Assembly: GCA_027627225.1 (NCBI GenBank)
Contig: CM051027.1
Location: 84,569,951 to 84,633,950, forward strand
Direction: 5' to 3'
Origin: Congeria kusceri
Lineage: Eukaryota; Mollusca; Bivalvia; Myida; Dreissenidae
DNA length: 64,000 bases
The position numbers were made by a program, and so were the translations under genes. Positions 1-11,830 of this stretch are shown piece after piece (position 1 is the stretch's first letter; the number at the start of each line of letters is the position of its first letter). The notes under the pieces were generated by a model that worked only from the letters and a program-made list of their open reading frames with translations, searched no databases and was not told where the DNA came from.

Positions 1-377
1 TATCTTTTTTTCTAATAGTCATTTAAAACTCCGGTTCACATCCCAAATGATAATGAAGCTACATATAGCGTATATAAGATAGAAGTACATAGCAATAGTT
101 TATTCAGTCTTTATATCATAATACTATTTTTATTTTTTAAATGGCAACAAATAACCAGTTCTCCGATTATTAAAGCGGTTAACTGGTAATACATGTACAT
201 TGAATATTTGATTATTAGCGTTCACATCTGCAACAAATGTCACATCTTAATTTGAATGATTTTGTAGCTAATATAATTCAAAGGAATACATTAAAATATC
301 AATTGCACAAAGTTTTCTAACACAAATTATTTATTGCATGAAAATATTCCATACAGGTGTGCATTTTACTAATTAAT

Positions 378-557
378 GTTTCGTCACGATTCGTGTGCGG
401 GACAAAATAATTCACCACGAAAGTTCGCGATTAAGGGCGAATTTTCGTCGTGAGAATAAGCGAAATTTCGTGACATCGCGAGCGAGCGATCTGCACTTCG
501 CGATCAAATCGGCTCGTCGCATTTCGCGAACTTTGTGGGTTTCGCGTGGCACATACT
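378..557. other. CpG-dense segment
   Basis: This stretch is much richer in CpG than its AT-rich surroundings and repeats the words TTCGCGA, CGCGAGCG and GCGAAATTTCG. A 61-codon open frame runs through it, but its translation is rich in Arg and Ser with no domain. It may be a relic of a self-complementary repeat or a small CpG island. I see no exon signal that decides between these. Confidence 0.35.
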
Positions 558-931
558 GTACTAATTACACCTGTTTTTAAATTATGTTTTTCCTAAATTT
601 CTATGTGTACATTCACATATATGAGAAAATAGGTATCAGATTAAAATTATTGAAGATTATTCAGTCGTCATCAACTGTCTGGGGATATTAGCTACCCATG
701 ATGGCAGTCACCAGTGTCCTCAAGCACGGATGCCACTGTGTGGAGTTTGATTATCCAGATCTGGAATTCTGCTGCATTTGAACAGGATCAGTTCAGCAGC
801 CTAGCTTCCAATAGGCCACGTAGGCCTACACATTTTTCGGAAAGAATGAAAAAATTAAAATTAAAATCTGCAATGAAACTCAAAGGTTTCCAGTGGTGGT
901 GTGTCCAGGGATTTAAGCATTTGTTCAGATC

Positions 932-1120
932 CATTGGTGTTGTTTGACTCATCATTGGTGTTGTTTGACTCATCATTGGTGTTGTTTGACTCATCATTGG
1001 TGTTGTTTGACTCATCATTGGTGTTGTTTGACTCATCATTGGTGTTGTTTGACTCATCATTGGTGTTGTTTGACTCATCATTGGTGTTGTTTGACTCATC
1101 ATTGGTGTTGTTTGACTCAT
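932..1120. repeat. Minisatellite, 21-bp unit x 9
   Basis: Nine essentially identical 21-bp units (ATTGGTGTTGTTTGACTCAT plus C) run head to tail. The period is divisible by three, so several frames stay open on both strands and give heptapeptide-repeat translations such as MSQTTPM on the minus strand. These frames are by-products of the repeat. The lack of divergence between units suggests recent expansion. Confidence 0.95.
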
Positions 1121-1615
1121 TTAACTACATGCACATTAATGATAATACTTCGACATGATGCTACCAATTTATACACATAAATCATCTCAAACACCTTCTG
1201 AAAATAAAAGAAATGTCGGGGCAATATACGCCCCCAAACACCACCCACCGAACAATATATAAAGTGGCCTACACATATTTTGGGACCAAGCTATGCCCCT
1301 GCAGTTAACCCAATTCTTTGTCAATGAACGTCCTTTTTGCATTAAGAAATGTCTGGTAGTTTGTCTTTATCAAATAACACCTCTTTTCGTGCAAAAAGTA
1401 TTCGAGTTTGGGTCCTGTTTTATTCTAAATCAATGACAATAAAGTCGGTTAATTTACTTTCTCAACATAGCAGGGAAAGAAAATTAAGTTTTTTTTTCTC
1501 CAAAGATCCATTTAAAGGAAAAACACAAATCCCACAAAAATGTCATTCCATGAAACAAATGAAATAAAGCTGTAAAATAATTATTTAGTTAAAATAGTGC
1601 ATTGCACCAATGTGT

Positions 1616-2431
1616 ATTTTTAGCTCGACTAATCGAAGAATAGGTGAGCTATCCTGCTACCCCCAGCGTTGGCGTCCGCGTCTGAATTGGTTTTTATTTA
1701 AAAGTCTTGTAACTTCAAAACTACATAACTCTTTTTGTATTTTGACAGAGTTATGCCCCTTTTTCACATAGATTTTCTGGTAAAATTTTATATTCAAAAG
1801 TTTTGTAACTTCAATACTACATAAGCTTTTCACTTGAAACTTGGAACTAACATGTGTCATCGACTCTAGTATCAGGAGCAACATTACCCATAATTCTATT
1901 TTGTATTTTGACAGAGTTATGCCCCCATTTCATTTAGATTTTCTGTTTAAAGTTTATATTCAAAAGTTTGGTAACTTTAAAACTACATAAGTTATTCACT
2001 TGAAACTTGGAACTAACCTTTGTCATCAACTCTAGTATCAGGGGCAACATTACCCATAACTCTGTTTTGTATTTTGACAGAGTTATGCCCCTTTTTCACT
2101 TAGATTTTCTGGTTAAAGTTTATATTCATAAGTTTTGTAACTTCAAAACTACATAAGTTATTCACTTGAAACTAGGAACTAACCTTTGTCATCAACTCTA
2201 GTATCAGGGGCAACATTACCCCTTAACTCTGTTTTGTATTTGGACAGAGTTAGCACACTTTTTAAATAGATTTTGTGGTTTAAGTTTTTGTTCCAAAAAT
2301 GTATCAACTATACAAGGCTTCTCTTAAAAGTTTTGTATTTTAACAAATGTATGCCCCTTCCACTATCCAAAATATGTACAAAATAAAATACTTCGAATAG
2401 TCGAGCACGCTGTCCTTTGACAGCTCTTGTT
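1616..2431 (+). mobile_element. HINE-like element, family A copy 1 (complete)
   Basis: The element starts with a T-run and AGCTCGACTAATCGAAG. Near its right end it has CTTCGAATAGTCGAGC, the inverted counterpart with one mismatch. It closes with the hairpin GCTGTC-ctt(t)-GACAGC followed by TCTTGTT. The core holds four units of about 166 bp, with the word TTTGACAGAGTTATGCCCC recurring near 1741, 1907, 2073 and (degraded) 2239. No open frame is credible. Subterminal inverted repeats, a 3' hairpin, tandem core units and absence of coding match Helentron-associated elements. The class is inferred; the structure is seen. Confidence 0.75.
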
Positions 2432-3298
2432 ATATGTAAACTTTTTTATGAAAAAACAACAAATACATATAAACAACAAAAATTAATATAGCATAACAAC
2501 TGGTATGTTATGGCTGTGCAGGAGATGTTTTTTTTTGTTGACTTTTCATTGCTTGAACTGTTTTAAGATTTAATTAAACTTTGAAAATTTGGTTTCCACG
2601 TGTTTTCTTCACAGATTTATGTCTGAATTTTATAAATAAAGTTGTTTGAACACTAGAATTAGAATAATCACAAATCTTGAATAATGTTTGAATCATTCCT
2701 ATATTTGTTTTAAACATTATTCACACCCATTTTTTATTTTTTTAAAGTTTGATGTTTATTTGTGCCTTGTGTAGTGGTTTGTTCCCAGAAGTGAAACTTG
2801 TATTTTCAGCAGCATTATCTTCCCATTTCTTATTGACCACTGAATTAGTGCCCTTTGTTTCTGTCTGTCTATCCATCTGTTTGTGTATCCATTTGTCATG
2901 TGCCTATTTGCAGAGGAGAACTCAAAACGTACAAGAGGGATTCAAATGAAACTTCATATTTATTATGTTAGAGGGCCAAGGAGTACAAGGACAAAAACTC
3001 GGCCTACTCTTTTAATTAGGTTACTTCCCTTCATTAATGTTTTTGTGTGGATCATAACATAATTGCCAAATTAATGGGTTCCAATCGGTTGAAAAAAATG
3101 TTATTTTCCATTTAAATAAATGACACATGTATCACCACGCCTGCATTGACGAAACAACACCCCGAGGGATAAACTTAGCTGTATTCCACCTTGGTGAATA
3201 CATGTTGTTTATTTTCGTGACATCATGAATTTGATTTTTTTCGTGTTATTCAGTGATTTTCTATCGTTTATCGTCAAAAGAAAGGCGGACAATGATGG
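2432..3298. other. No recognisable feature
   Basis: AT-rich sequence. A 66-codon frame at 2749-2949 covers a CTGTCTGTCTATCC-like low-complexity tract; such tracts occur in the left parts of the CTTGTT-ended elements here, so a degraded element fragment is possible. I see no exon. Confidence 0.4.
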
Positions 3299-3427
3299 GG
3301 TAAATAGAATACCAGGTAAGTGTTGAATACAGATATGTTTATTTGCTCGGCACAAAAACATAAGGTTTTCTAAGCCTTGCTAAATAAACGTATCTGTATT
3401 CCACACTAACCTAGTATTCTCTATAAG
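3299..3427. repeat. Foldback hairpin, about 50-bp arms
   Basis: Two arms are inverted complements: the left runs from about 3301 to 3350, the right from about 3376 to 3426. The best core is GAATACAGATATGTTTATTT against AATAAACGTATCTGTATTC, with one internal mismatch. The spacer is only about 25 bp. This is the structure of a short foldback MITE. No target duplication was identified. Confidence 0.8.
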
Positions 3428-4683
3428 TCTCACTAGCAAGATGTTTTATGGTACACAAGTTGATGCAGCTTGATGTGTCCATGTTAACACTAGATGTAAC
3501 TGATGGGGCAGGGGCAAGTGGCAATTTACTACCCAGCACTAAATTACCCTTGGGTACCCAGGTACCTGTAATGGTTATGGCCATTGATTACTTACACAAA
3601 CTAGTTACCCACCATTTTGTCAAACAGCATTTTTACGGGCATTTGAAACTGTTTCTTGATGAATTTGGAGTTGACTTAACATTGTTACAGGGAATAAACT
3701 ATTTGATTATTATAATGTTTTATAAATATGTTCATACAAAATATAAAGCACAATATTTGAAATCTGAAACAAAATGTACCCCGGAAATGATTTGTTATCC
3801 CGTAAGTAGTGTTATTCGACCATCACAGGCCTTATAACACCATGTAGAACACTCGGTTTGTGACCACCAAACTCTGCAAGCTAGAGCTTACACTAGTGTG
3901 CCTTCTTTATGCTTGGTTCAGATAACATGACATTTATGTTGAAAAAATGATCTGAAATAATCTTACTGACATTTACTTGGCAAAACCTGATACATGCCTG
4001 TGTTGATTCTGTCAATAGCATTCAGCTTTCTTGGGGATGTGTCATGTTTTTATGACATAAATAATGTATAAGCTTTGACAATCCATCTCATCAGAACCTA
4101 ATGACAAAAGCTGGAAATAATTTTGCCAATAACTCCTTTGGGTGTTCCATCACCAACTATGGTGAATTATGCGAATGGGTTTAGGTGCTTTTCCAGTCTA
4201 TGGTGAACATCTAAAGCCTTATTTTATTTACATTTAAGAAATAATTGCCCTCAAAAGGAAAACATTTGTTTTATGCTAGCATTTTGAATGGCAGTATTAT
4301 ATGATGGCAAACCGATATTGCCTTAAGAAAATAAATATTTTATTAAACAATGTCTGCAGTATTACATTGAATAGACAATTGGACAGATAAAGCAACGTGG
4401 AAAGGAAATGTCTACGTTTAAGTGCATAAGAATTCTCTCAGATATTGACTTTAGTTAAGAGTGATGCTGGTACATTTCTGATATTATACCTAACGGGATG
4501 TGTGTGTGATTGTTACAAAAACAATACAAGATTTTGCATCATGCTATGTTGTCAGAATGATTTTGCACTAAGTTTCTTGAGTGTTGGTCAATTTGGTATA
4601 TTCCAGGACTTCTGTTGGTTGGGAGTATTTACAGACATATATCCTGGCAGACAAAATCAATCTTAAGAAATGTCTGGCAATTT
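3428..4683. other. No recognisable gene; unsupported 129-codon frame
   Basis: A 129-codon open frame (3448-3837) lies here. Its translation has no recognisable domain, its second half drifts into Ile/Tyr/Lys-rich AT sequence, and no splice sites bound it. I do not call it a gene. The remainder is featureless AT-rich DNA. Confidence 0.35.
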
Positions 4684-5100
4684 TTGCTTAAGGTCCTGTC
4701 ACACTGTGGCGAATTTGCGCTTCGAGTTTTGTACGAGTCCTGGAGAGTAAAATAACTCGCCGTAAAGTGGATGAGTTGATTTAAACATATTTATTTCTTT
4801 TAGCAAATACATAATTGCTGAGTTGGTCGCGGAAATGTTTCAATACGACATTTGTTCGAGTTCTCTTCAACCTTGACACGACACAAGTATGATAATCACA
4901 TTTTATCAAGAGTTCAGCCGAGATATGCGTACAATATGTTTTCGACAATCCAAGACTTGTCTTCGAGAATGTACGCGTGTTGACGAGTTTGTACGACTTG
5001 TGAGGACATGAGCACGAGTTTCTGACGACACTTTACGACAAACGGAAGAGCAGATGTCATAGGCAAGTCTCCAAAACTCGCAGCAAACTCCTCGGAAACC
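4684..5100 (+). mobile_element. Fragment of GTCACAC-ended DNA transposon
   Basis: Begins TTAAGGTCCTGTCACACTG, matching the ends of the elements at 37388, 47428 and 63288 in the GTCACAC block and in lying next to TTAA. The interior is rich in short inverted words such as ACGAGTTT and AAACTCG. No matching right end is visible: the sequence runs straight into a family B repeat at about 5100, so the copy looks truncated. Confidence 0.55.
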
Positions 5101-5436
5101 ACAAGGCCCAGAGGTTTCTTATTTGGTATGTAACATTGTATAGTGGTCCTCTACAAAGATTGTTCAAATTATGCCCCTGGGGTCAAAACTGGCCACGTCC
5201 CGGGGGTCACATGGTTTATATAAACTTAAATAGCCAAATGTCTTTAAAAATCTCCTGAAACCGCAAGGCCCAGAGGTTTCGTATTTGGTATGTAACATCC
5301 TATAGTGGTCCTCTACAAAGATTGTTCAAATTATGCCGCATGGGTCAAAACTGACCACACCCCAGGGTTCACATGGCTTCCAATTGGGTTACAAGGTCTT
5401 AGGTGAGCGTGCTAGGGCCCTCAGGGCCCTCTTGTT
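5101..5436 (+). mobile_element. HINE-like element, family B, 5'-truncated
   Basis: Nearly two core units carry the words CCCAGAGGTTTC, GGTCCTCTACAAAGATTG and AAATTATGCCCC. They are followed by the family right end: CTTAGGTGAGC, then the palindromic AGGGCCCT-c-AGGGCCCT and CTTGTT. The left end is missing. The complete relative at 5460-6500 has the same right end. Confidence 0.75.
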
Positions 5437-5459
5437 ATTTTTTTTTTTTTAATGCGTTT

Positions 5460-6500
5460 CTTTTTTAGCTCACCTAAGCACAAAGTGATCATGGTGAGCT
5501 TTTATGATAGCCTGTTGTCCATGTGTCCATGCGTCCATCGTCAACTTTTCATTCAAACAACATCTCCTCCTAAACCACTTGGCAGATTTTCACTAAACTT
5601 CACAGGAATGGTAATTGGGTGACCCTCTTTGAAATTTGTTCAAATCGTTATGGTCCACTGCATATGTAGGTCACCAGAGCTAAAAATGTGTGTAAACTTG
5701 AATAATCTTCTTTTCTGAAACAGTAGGGCCCAGAGGTTTCATATTTGGTATGTAACATCCTATAGTGGTCCTCTACAAAGATTGTTCAAATTATGCCCCT
5801 GGGCTCGAAATGGGCCACGCCCTGGGGGTCACATGGTTTATATAGAATATATAGCAAAATGACTTCAAAAGTCGTCTCCTCTGAAACCACAAGGGCCAGA
5901 GGTTTCATATTTGGTATGTAACATCCTATAGTGGTCCTCTACAAAGATTGTTCAAATTATGTCCCTGGGGTCAGAACTGGCCACGCCCTGGGGATCACAT
6001 GGTTATATAGAATATATAGCAAAATGACTTAAAAAATCTTCTCCTCTGAAACCGCAAGGCCCAGAGGTTTCGTATTTGGTATGAAACATCTTATAGTGGT
6101 CCTCTACAAAGATTGGCCTAGAGGTTTAATATTTTGGTATGTAACATCGTATAGTGGTCCTCTACAAATATTGTTCAAATTATGCCCCTGGGGTAAAAAC
6201 TGGTCATGTTCTCCTCTGAAATGGCAAGGCCCACAGGTTTTATATATTTGGTACCTAACATTGCATAGTTGTCCTCTCCAAAGATTGTTCAAATTATGCC
6301 CCTGGGGTCAAATCTGGCCACACCTAAATAAACTAAATGACTTTTTAAATCTTTACCTGAAACCTCAAGGCCCAGAGGTTTGTTCAAGATTGTTTAAATT
6401 ATGCCCCTGGGATAAATTTAGCCACGCCTCGGGGATGCAAATTCAAATTGGGTTACAAGGTCTTAGGTGAGCGTCCTAGGGCCCTCAGGGCCCTCTTGTA
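5460..6500 (+). mobile_element. HINE-like element, family B copy (complete)
   Basis: Starts with a T-run and AGCTCACCTAAGC; an exact 11-bp inverted partner, CTTAGGTGAGC, sits near the right end. The right tip is the strong palindrome AGGGCCCT-c-AGGGCCCT, followed by CTTGT. The core contains about five imperfect units with the words CAGAGGTTTC, TGGTATGTAACAT, GGTCCTCTACAAAGATTG and AAATTATGCCCC. The 129-codon frame at 6081-6470 is a translation of these units, not a gene. Transposition would have relied on enzymes supplied elsewhere. Confidence 0.8.
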
Positions 6501-6690
6501 TAATACTTGAGTCCTTTACTTCAGATGTTTTAGTTTTTCAGTTAAGACATTTAATAGCATATTATATAAAAAAAATACAAAAATCTGTGAACAAGTCCCT
6601 TATAAAGTTTTGGTGTAAACAGACTACCACATGTAAGATTTTATCGCTTTCCATTAGTTTGATTTAGTTAAATGTTTTGTTGTTGTTGTT

Positions 6691-8092
6691 TTTATGCCCC
6701 CGAAGGGAACTTCGGGGGCATATAGCAATTGCATCGTCCGTCCATCTGTCCGTGCGTCCGTCCGTCCGTCACGCTTCTTGTGCGGAGCATAACACCATTA
6801 GTATTGAAGGGATTCAAATGAAACTTCATATAATGATAGAGGACAATGAGAAAAAGTGCAGAGTACATGGACCACAACTCTTTCTTCAATATTTACAAAG
6901 TTTTCGCCCTTTGTTTAATTTTCTGTAGGGAGCATATCTCCATTAGTATTGAAGGGATTCAAATAAAACTTCAAACAATGATAGAGGACAATAATAGGAA
7001 GTGCAGAGCACAAGGACCACAACTCTTTCTTTAATATTTACGGAGTTATTGCCCTTTGTTCTATTTCCATATGTGAAGCATTAATTTTCTTGTGCGGATA
7101 TAACTCCATTAGTATTGAAGGGATTCAAATGAAACTGCATATAATGTTGAAGGACAATGAGAGGAAGTGCAGAGCACAAGGACCACAACTCATTCTCCAA
7201 TATTTATGGAGTTATTGCCCTTTGTTTTATTTCCTTGTGTGAAGTATTAATTTTCTTGTGCGGAGCATAACTGATTTGGAATTGAAGGGATTCAAATGAA
7301 ACTTCAAATAATGATGGCGGACAATGAGACGAGTGCAGAGCACAAGGAGCATAACTCTTTCTTCAATATTTATAGAGTTATTGCCCTTTGTTTTATTTTC
7401 TTGTGCAAAGCATTAATTTTCTTGTGCGGAGCTACCATTACTATTGAAGGGTTTCAAATGAAACTTTATAGAATAGTAGTGGACAATGAGAGGAACGGCA
7501 GAGTACAAGGACCATAACTATTTCTTCAATATTAAGGAGTTATTGCCCTTTGTTTAATTTTCCTGTGCGGAGCATAGCTCCATAAGTATTAAAATCCTTT
7601 CAATACTAACTCCATTGGTATTGAAAGGATTCAAATGAACCTTCATATATTGATAGAGGACAATTAGAGGAAGTGCAGAGTACAAGGACCGTAACTCATT
7701 CTTCTATATTTATGGAGTTATTGCCCTTTTTTGTGCAGATAATTACTACCTTAGTGTTATAGGAATTTAAAATTAACACCACATATATTGATAGAAGACA
7801 TTGAGAGGAAAAGCAGAGTACAAGGACCATAACTCTTTCTTCAATATTAATGGAGTTATTGCCCATCAGTTAATTTTCTAGTGCAGTGCATAACTCCATT
7901 GGTATTGAAGTGATTTAAAATAAAACCAAATATATTGATAGAGGATGTTGAGAGGAAGTGCAGCATACAAGGACCATAACTCTTTTTGTAAGAAGCGTCA
8001 TTTGTTCCAACATATAACTGACATTGTGTTGCCTTCCTCTGAAAAGCATATGCTTCGGGGGCCTTCGTCACATCCTGTGACAAGCCTTGTTT
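6691..8092 (+). mobile_element. HINE-like element, family E
   Basis: The left end is a perfect 12-bp hairpin, ATGCCCCCGAAG at 6694-6705 and its complement at 6710-6721 with a GGAA loop. Near the right end CTTCGGGGGC recurs as a subterminal partner, then the hairpin GTCACA-tcc-TGTGAC at 8067-8081 precedes CCTTGTT. The core holds seven or more units of about 145-170 bp with TTGAAGGGATTCAAATGAAAC and GGAGTTATTGCCCTTTG. After the left hairpin there is a run of CGTCCGTCCGTC. Short frames inside (for example 6677-6928 and 7296-7517) are repeat translations. Confidence 0.8.
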
Positions 8093-9257
8093 CTGCTACA
8101 AACATTGTAAAATTATTCTGACACCATTTTATGGGTTTAAATAATATGTGCTATTGTGTTGTTATGACACTGGCATAAATGCGTCACTGATGATTAAATC
8201 TTGATAGGAGGTTTTATTGCAGAGAATAATTAACGTTAAATTTTCATTAATTTTCAATAAGTCTCGCTTATACATTTACCACTATTCTACAAACCATAAA
8301 CAGTGTATCACTAGGATTGGAATCAGAATGATTTCTACGGACCAAACAGTCGGGACTCATTGCTGGATGATTTCCAATACTTCTTTGATTACCAATATAT
8401 ACAGTATGGTACATATATGCTATCAATACCAGTCTCTGGTAAGTGATCGCCAATGTGCCCGCTTGGTTCTCTGCATCTTGAGCAGAAAAGCGCATTTTAA
8501 TTTGAACATTTTGTGCTGCTGAAAACTGAGGTTACATTTAAGGAATACTGAAACAAAAATATGTACAAAACTACAAGTGATTTATACTGGTGTCTATTTT
8601 GTGTTTATAATTATGTCATACATTTATTAATTATCTGATTATGACATTGAAGACAATGGCATTATTATTATTGTATACAAGTGTTTAGATAACTATTTAC
8701 TTACTAACTAATATTAATTTGTATGTTTTGCTATTCACTCAGTTGCTATTAATAATTACAGTGCAAATGTTTACATACATTATTTAGGACTATTTGTGGA
8801 CATTAAATCACACATTGCCACACAATACCATTCTAGAAGTAGCACTTAAGCGCCCAGAGGATATGCTGTTTGCAAGGACAAAGGTTTAAAACTCTTAACT
8901 TCGTCTCCCTAGGGAACAGTGTATTAAATGGTGTATATATATTTCTTCTGGTCTACCTGCAAGGGACCAGTAAACTGACATTACACCACATGTGAACTGA
9001 CTACAGAATGATTCTGTAATGCAATTAGCAGTTTATTTGTGGAAATATTAGTATTTGACATCCAGCTGAAACAGCACGGGCGTGATGTTAAATTACTAAA
9101 GGAGTTTTATAGTGTTATTCTTGTTATTTCATGGTAAAAAATATCCTGACAAAAATAAAAATTGAAATAGGACATGAAAAGATACGAATAGATGTTGTCC
9201 ACAAGAAAGACTACAGGTATTTAAATCTACAGCAAAACCAATTTCTGTGAATCCAAC
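8093..9257. other. Upstream region of the first coding exon
   Basis: AT-rich DNA with no repeat family I recognise. A 101-codon frame at 8217-8522 and its antisense shadow lack domain, codon or splice support. Any promoter of the 9258 exon should lie here, but no TATA box or initiator is distinct. CTACAG at about 9228-9233 could be a splice acceptor, in which case the ATG exon would follow an untranslated exon. Confidence 0.3.
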
Positions 9258-9679
9258 ATGGCAACTGCATCTAGTAATCACCAGCGAGCTCAACAGGCCT
9301 ATGCACTGGGTGGGGACTCTGACATGACGTCTGGTAACATTGGCAACATACGCAGCAGACACCAAGCCCTGGGTTCAAACTCTGTTCCTCAGGATCCTGA
9401 ATCGGATGAAACACCCATAACTTTCTGTGCACCAAACAGTAAGGGAGGCCTGAAGTCAATTGATGAGCTTAAAAAGATGGATAATGAGAGTTGTGAAATT
9501 GAGAGTATGACTGGAGCCAGGGAAGTTGTTATGGGTTTGGGTGCCATGCAGGGCAATGTTGTGTCTGCATCTGGCAGGCATAAAGCCTCCATTGTACTAA
9601 CAAATTCTGCAGCTGGGAGTCTTGACAACTTGCAACAGGCACCAAACAGACGGATTCCACCCCTGCACAGACTAGAGAA
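9258..9679 (+). CDS. First coding exon (variant a) of an unidentified gene
   Basis: The frame opens at ATG in a reasonable animal start context (CCAACATGGCA) and encodes 140 complete residues plus two bases. It ends at the consensus 5' splice site AA|GTAAGT, so the last codon is split in phase 2. The peptide is polar and low in complexity, rich in Ser, Asn and Gly, with no signal peptide or membrane segment. It resembles a disordered cytosolic N-terminus. Residues 30-37 (NIRSRHQA) and the end (PPLHRLE) match the exon at 36781-37130, which has the same splice phase. Base composition is clearly less AT-rich than the flanks. I do not recognise the family. The exon call is well supported; the gene identity is unknown. 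A single coding exon that happens to run past the donor is the alternative. Confidence 0.75.
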
Positions 9680-10621
9680 GTAAGTTACATGACATCATGA
9701 GTGTAGTATTTTTATGAAATGAACATAACACTTCATGGCATTTGTTTTGCTTTCAGTTGCCTTGAATAGTAGGTGATAATCATACAGGTGAAGGTTACGT
9801 GTTTTGATATGAAATTTTTTTGGGCTGTGGAATGGTAAACTTTCATGTGAAATTAGACTAATACTTTCACACTAGCATCACTGCTAAGAAAACAAATGGA
9901 AGGATAGCCTTTGTGTAAAACACCAAGTCTTCCAGAAATAATATAGAAAATTCTGTTTTATCAACCTTGTACAATGGCATTGGCAATGGGGCTAGCCCCT
10001 AATCAGTGGCAAATAAATGCTCATGTGTCATAAATCTTATAAATCATGACATTGATAATGATTGGTGCAGATTAGTGCCTCTATGTTTCTCGAAGAGGCC
10101 TTTTATTAAAGTAGATGTACAGAAAACATCTTTGTCTGCAATTTTTAAAGAGAATTTTAAAAACAACTAATGATGTTAATCATTCTATAATAGCTTTAAC
10201 TAAAATCTTAACTTCGAATTTCAAGAAAACAGAATTCATGTCCCATTCTGTTATTGTCATTAAATCAACTTTCATTAACATTCGTTTGGAAAGAAACATC
10301 CAAAATAACGTTCATACAACCCTCAGTGATTTGCAACTTACAAACTTATGTTTATATTTCATAGACTGGTATTATAATTTTGTGGATATTTCATATTTCA
10401 TCATAGAATATTTTTATGTGCATCCAACAATTATTGAGATTGTTTATCAATTTATTAATATGATTTATGTATATAATTAAATAAATGAGATAATATTATA
10501 TTCATTGAGTTATTGCATCCAAATTAATTCCTAAATACAGTCCCTGGAAAAGTCTAAATATTATAATCATTGAAATGCAGAGAAAATGTACCGGTATATC
10601 ATGTTCATGTAATTATCTAAT
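9680..10621 (+). other. Start of a long putative intron
   Basis: Follows the donor GTAAGT. AT-rich, with a 121-codon frame at 10115-10480 that is Ile/Asn/Tyr-rich and looks like chance opening of AT sequence. No repeat with clear ends is seen before 10622. Confidence 0.4.
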
Positions 10622-11546
10622 TAACCACATTTTTCGAAGAAAAAATTTGGTTATTACATTGGGGTATGTCCTTGGTTTGGCGGGCGTAGTAGCGGCGAGA
10701 ACTCGAGAACAGATTGAGCTGTTATAATGAAACTTTGTACATAGATAAATTATAGCAAGACATCGTCGGGGATTGCATATGGGGTGGGTGGGGTCAAGGT
10801 CACTGTTACTAAAAATAAAAAAACAGTTTCTGCTTAATAACTCTAGAACGCATTGAGATATTTTAATTAAACTTAATACATAGATACCTTATATCGAGAC
10901 CTCGCTTGGGATTTCATATGGAGTGGGTGGGGTCAAGGTCAATGTTACTAAAAATAGAAAAACGGTTTCCACTCAATAGCTTGAGAACGCATTGAGATAT
11001 TTTAATGAAATTTGATACATAGATACCTTATATTGAGACCTCACTTGGGATTGCGTATGGGGTGGGTGGGGTCAAGGTCACTGTTACTACAGTAGAAAAA
11101 AGGTTTTTCTTCAATAATTTGAGAACGAATTGAGATATTTGAATGAAACTTCATGCATAAATACCTTATATCAAGACCTCGCTTGGGATTGCGTATGGGG
11201 TGGGTGGGGTCAAGTTCACCATTACTAAAAATAGAAAAACTGTTTCTGCTCAATAACTTGAAAACGCATTGAGATATTTTAATGAAAGTTCATACATAGG
11301 TACCTTATACTGAGACCTTGCTTGGGATTGCGTATAGGGTGGGTGGGGTCAAGGTCGAGGTCACCGTTACAAAAAATATATATAATGTTTTCGGCTTAAT
11401 AGCTTCACGGCCATAAGGTCACTGGCCAAGGCACATAACTGACCAGCATTTTAGCAGAATTATGCCCCTTTTTGTAGTGATAAAGACCCATAACTCTGAC
11501 AAAGCGGTTGAATAGTCGAGCGCGTTGTCCTGACACAGCTCTTGTT
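10622..11546 (+). mobile_element. HINE-like element, family A copy 2
   Basis: The left part has TTTTTCGAAGAA. The right end has GAATAGTCGAGCGCG, a weak TGTC-ct-GACA hairpin and AGCTCTTGTT, as in the copy at 1616-2431. The core has five units of about 139 bp with GGGGTGGGTGGGGTCAAGG (near 10780, 10920, 11059, 11198 and 11337) and TTTTAATGAAACTT. These units differ from those of copy 1, so the same ends enclose a different core. Confidence 0.7.
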
Positions 11547-11724
11547 ATTTCTGAGCCATGTAAGTTTGAAATCATTTTAGTAAGACCTGTGAAGTTTTGC
11601 TTAAGAATTAGTCAGCATTTATAACTGCATATCGGATAATTTGAAGGACATTTTGTGAACAATTCCTTTGAACATGTGAACATGCATTAGGTCTTGTTGC
11701 TTCAGCAGGTTTACTGTTGGGCTA

Positions 11725-11830
11725 GCTCTTTAGTGACGCGCTGAGATAGTCAGCCCCTATCGTGCAGGAGATCTGGGTTAGATCCCCTGCAGGTGCTCAG
11801 GGTGTTTCTCATTACATTCATAATTAAAAA
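11725..11830 (+). mobile_element. Degenerate tRNA-type SINE head
   Basis: A tRNA-like arrangement is visible: GACGCGCTGAG resembles a promoter A-box region, and ATCTGGGTTAGATCCCC resembles a B-box (consensus GGTTCGANTCC) about 45 bp later, followed by GTGCTCAGGGTG. No target duplication or A-rich tail was identified. It is probably an old SINE copy. Confidence 0.4.

Noticed and set aside
788..1120. 110-codon minus-strand frame with nine MSQTTPM repeats, resembling a repetitive surface or silk-like peptide
   Set aside because: It is the translation of a 21-bp minisatellite. Two plus-strand frames are equally open for the same reason, and no start context, signal peptide or splice site supports it.
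3448..3837. 129-codon frame as a possible exon
   Set aside because: No recognisable domain, composition decays into AT-rich sequence at the 3' half, and no acceptor or donor fits its edges.
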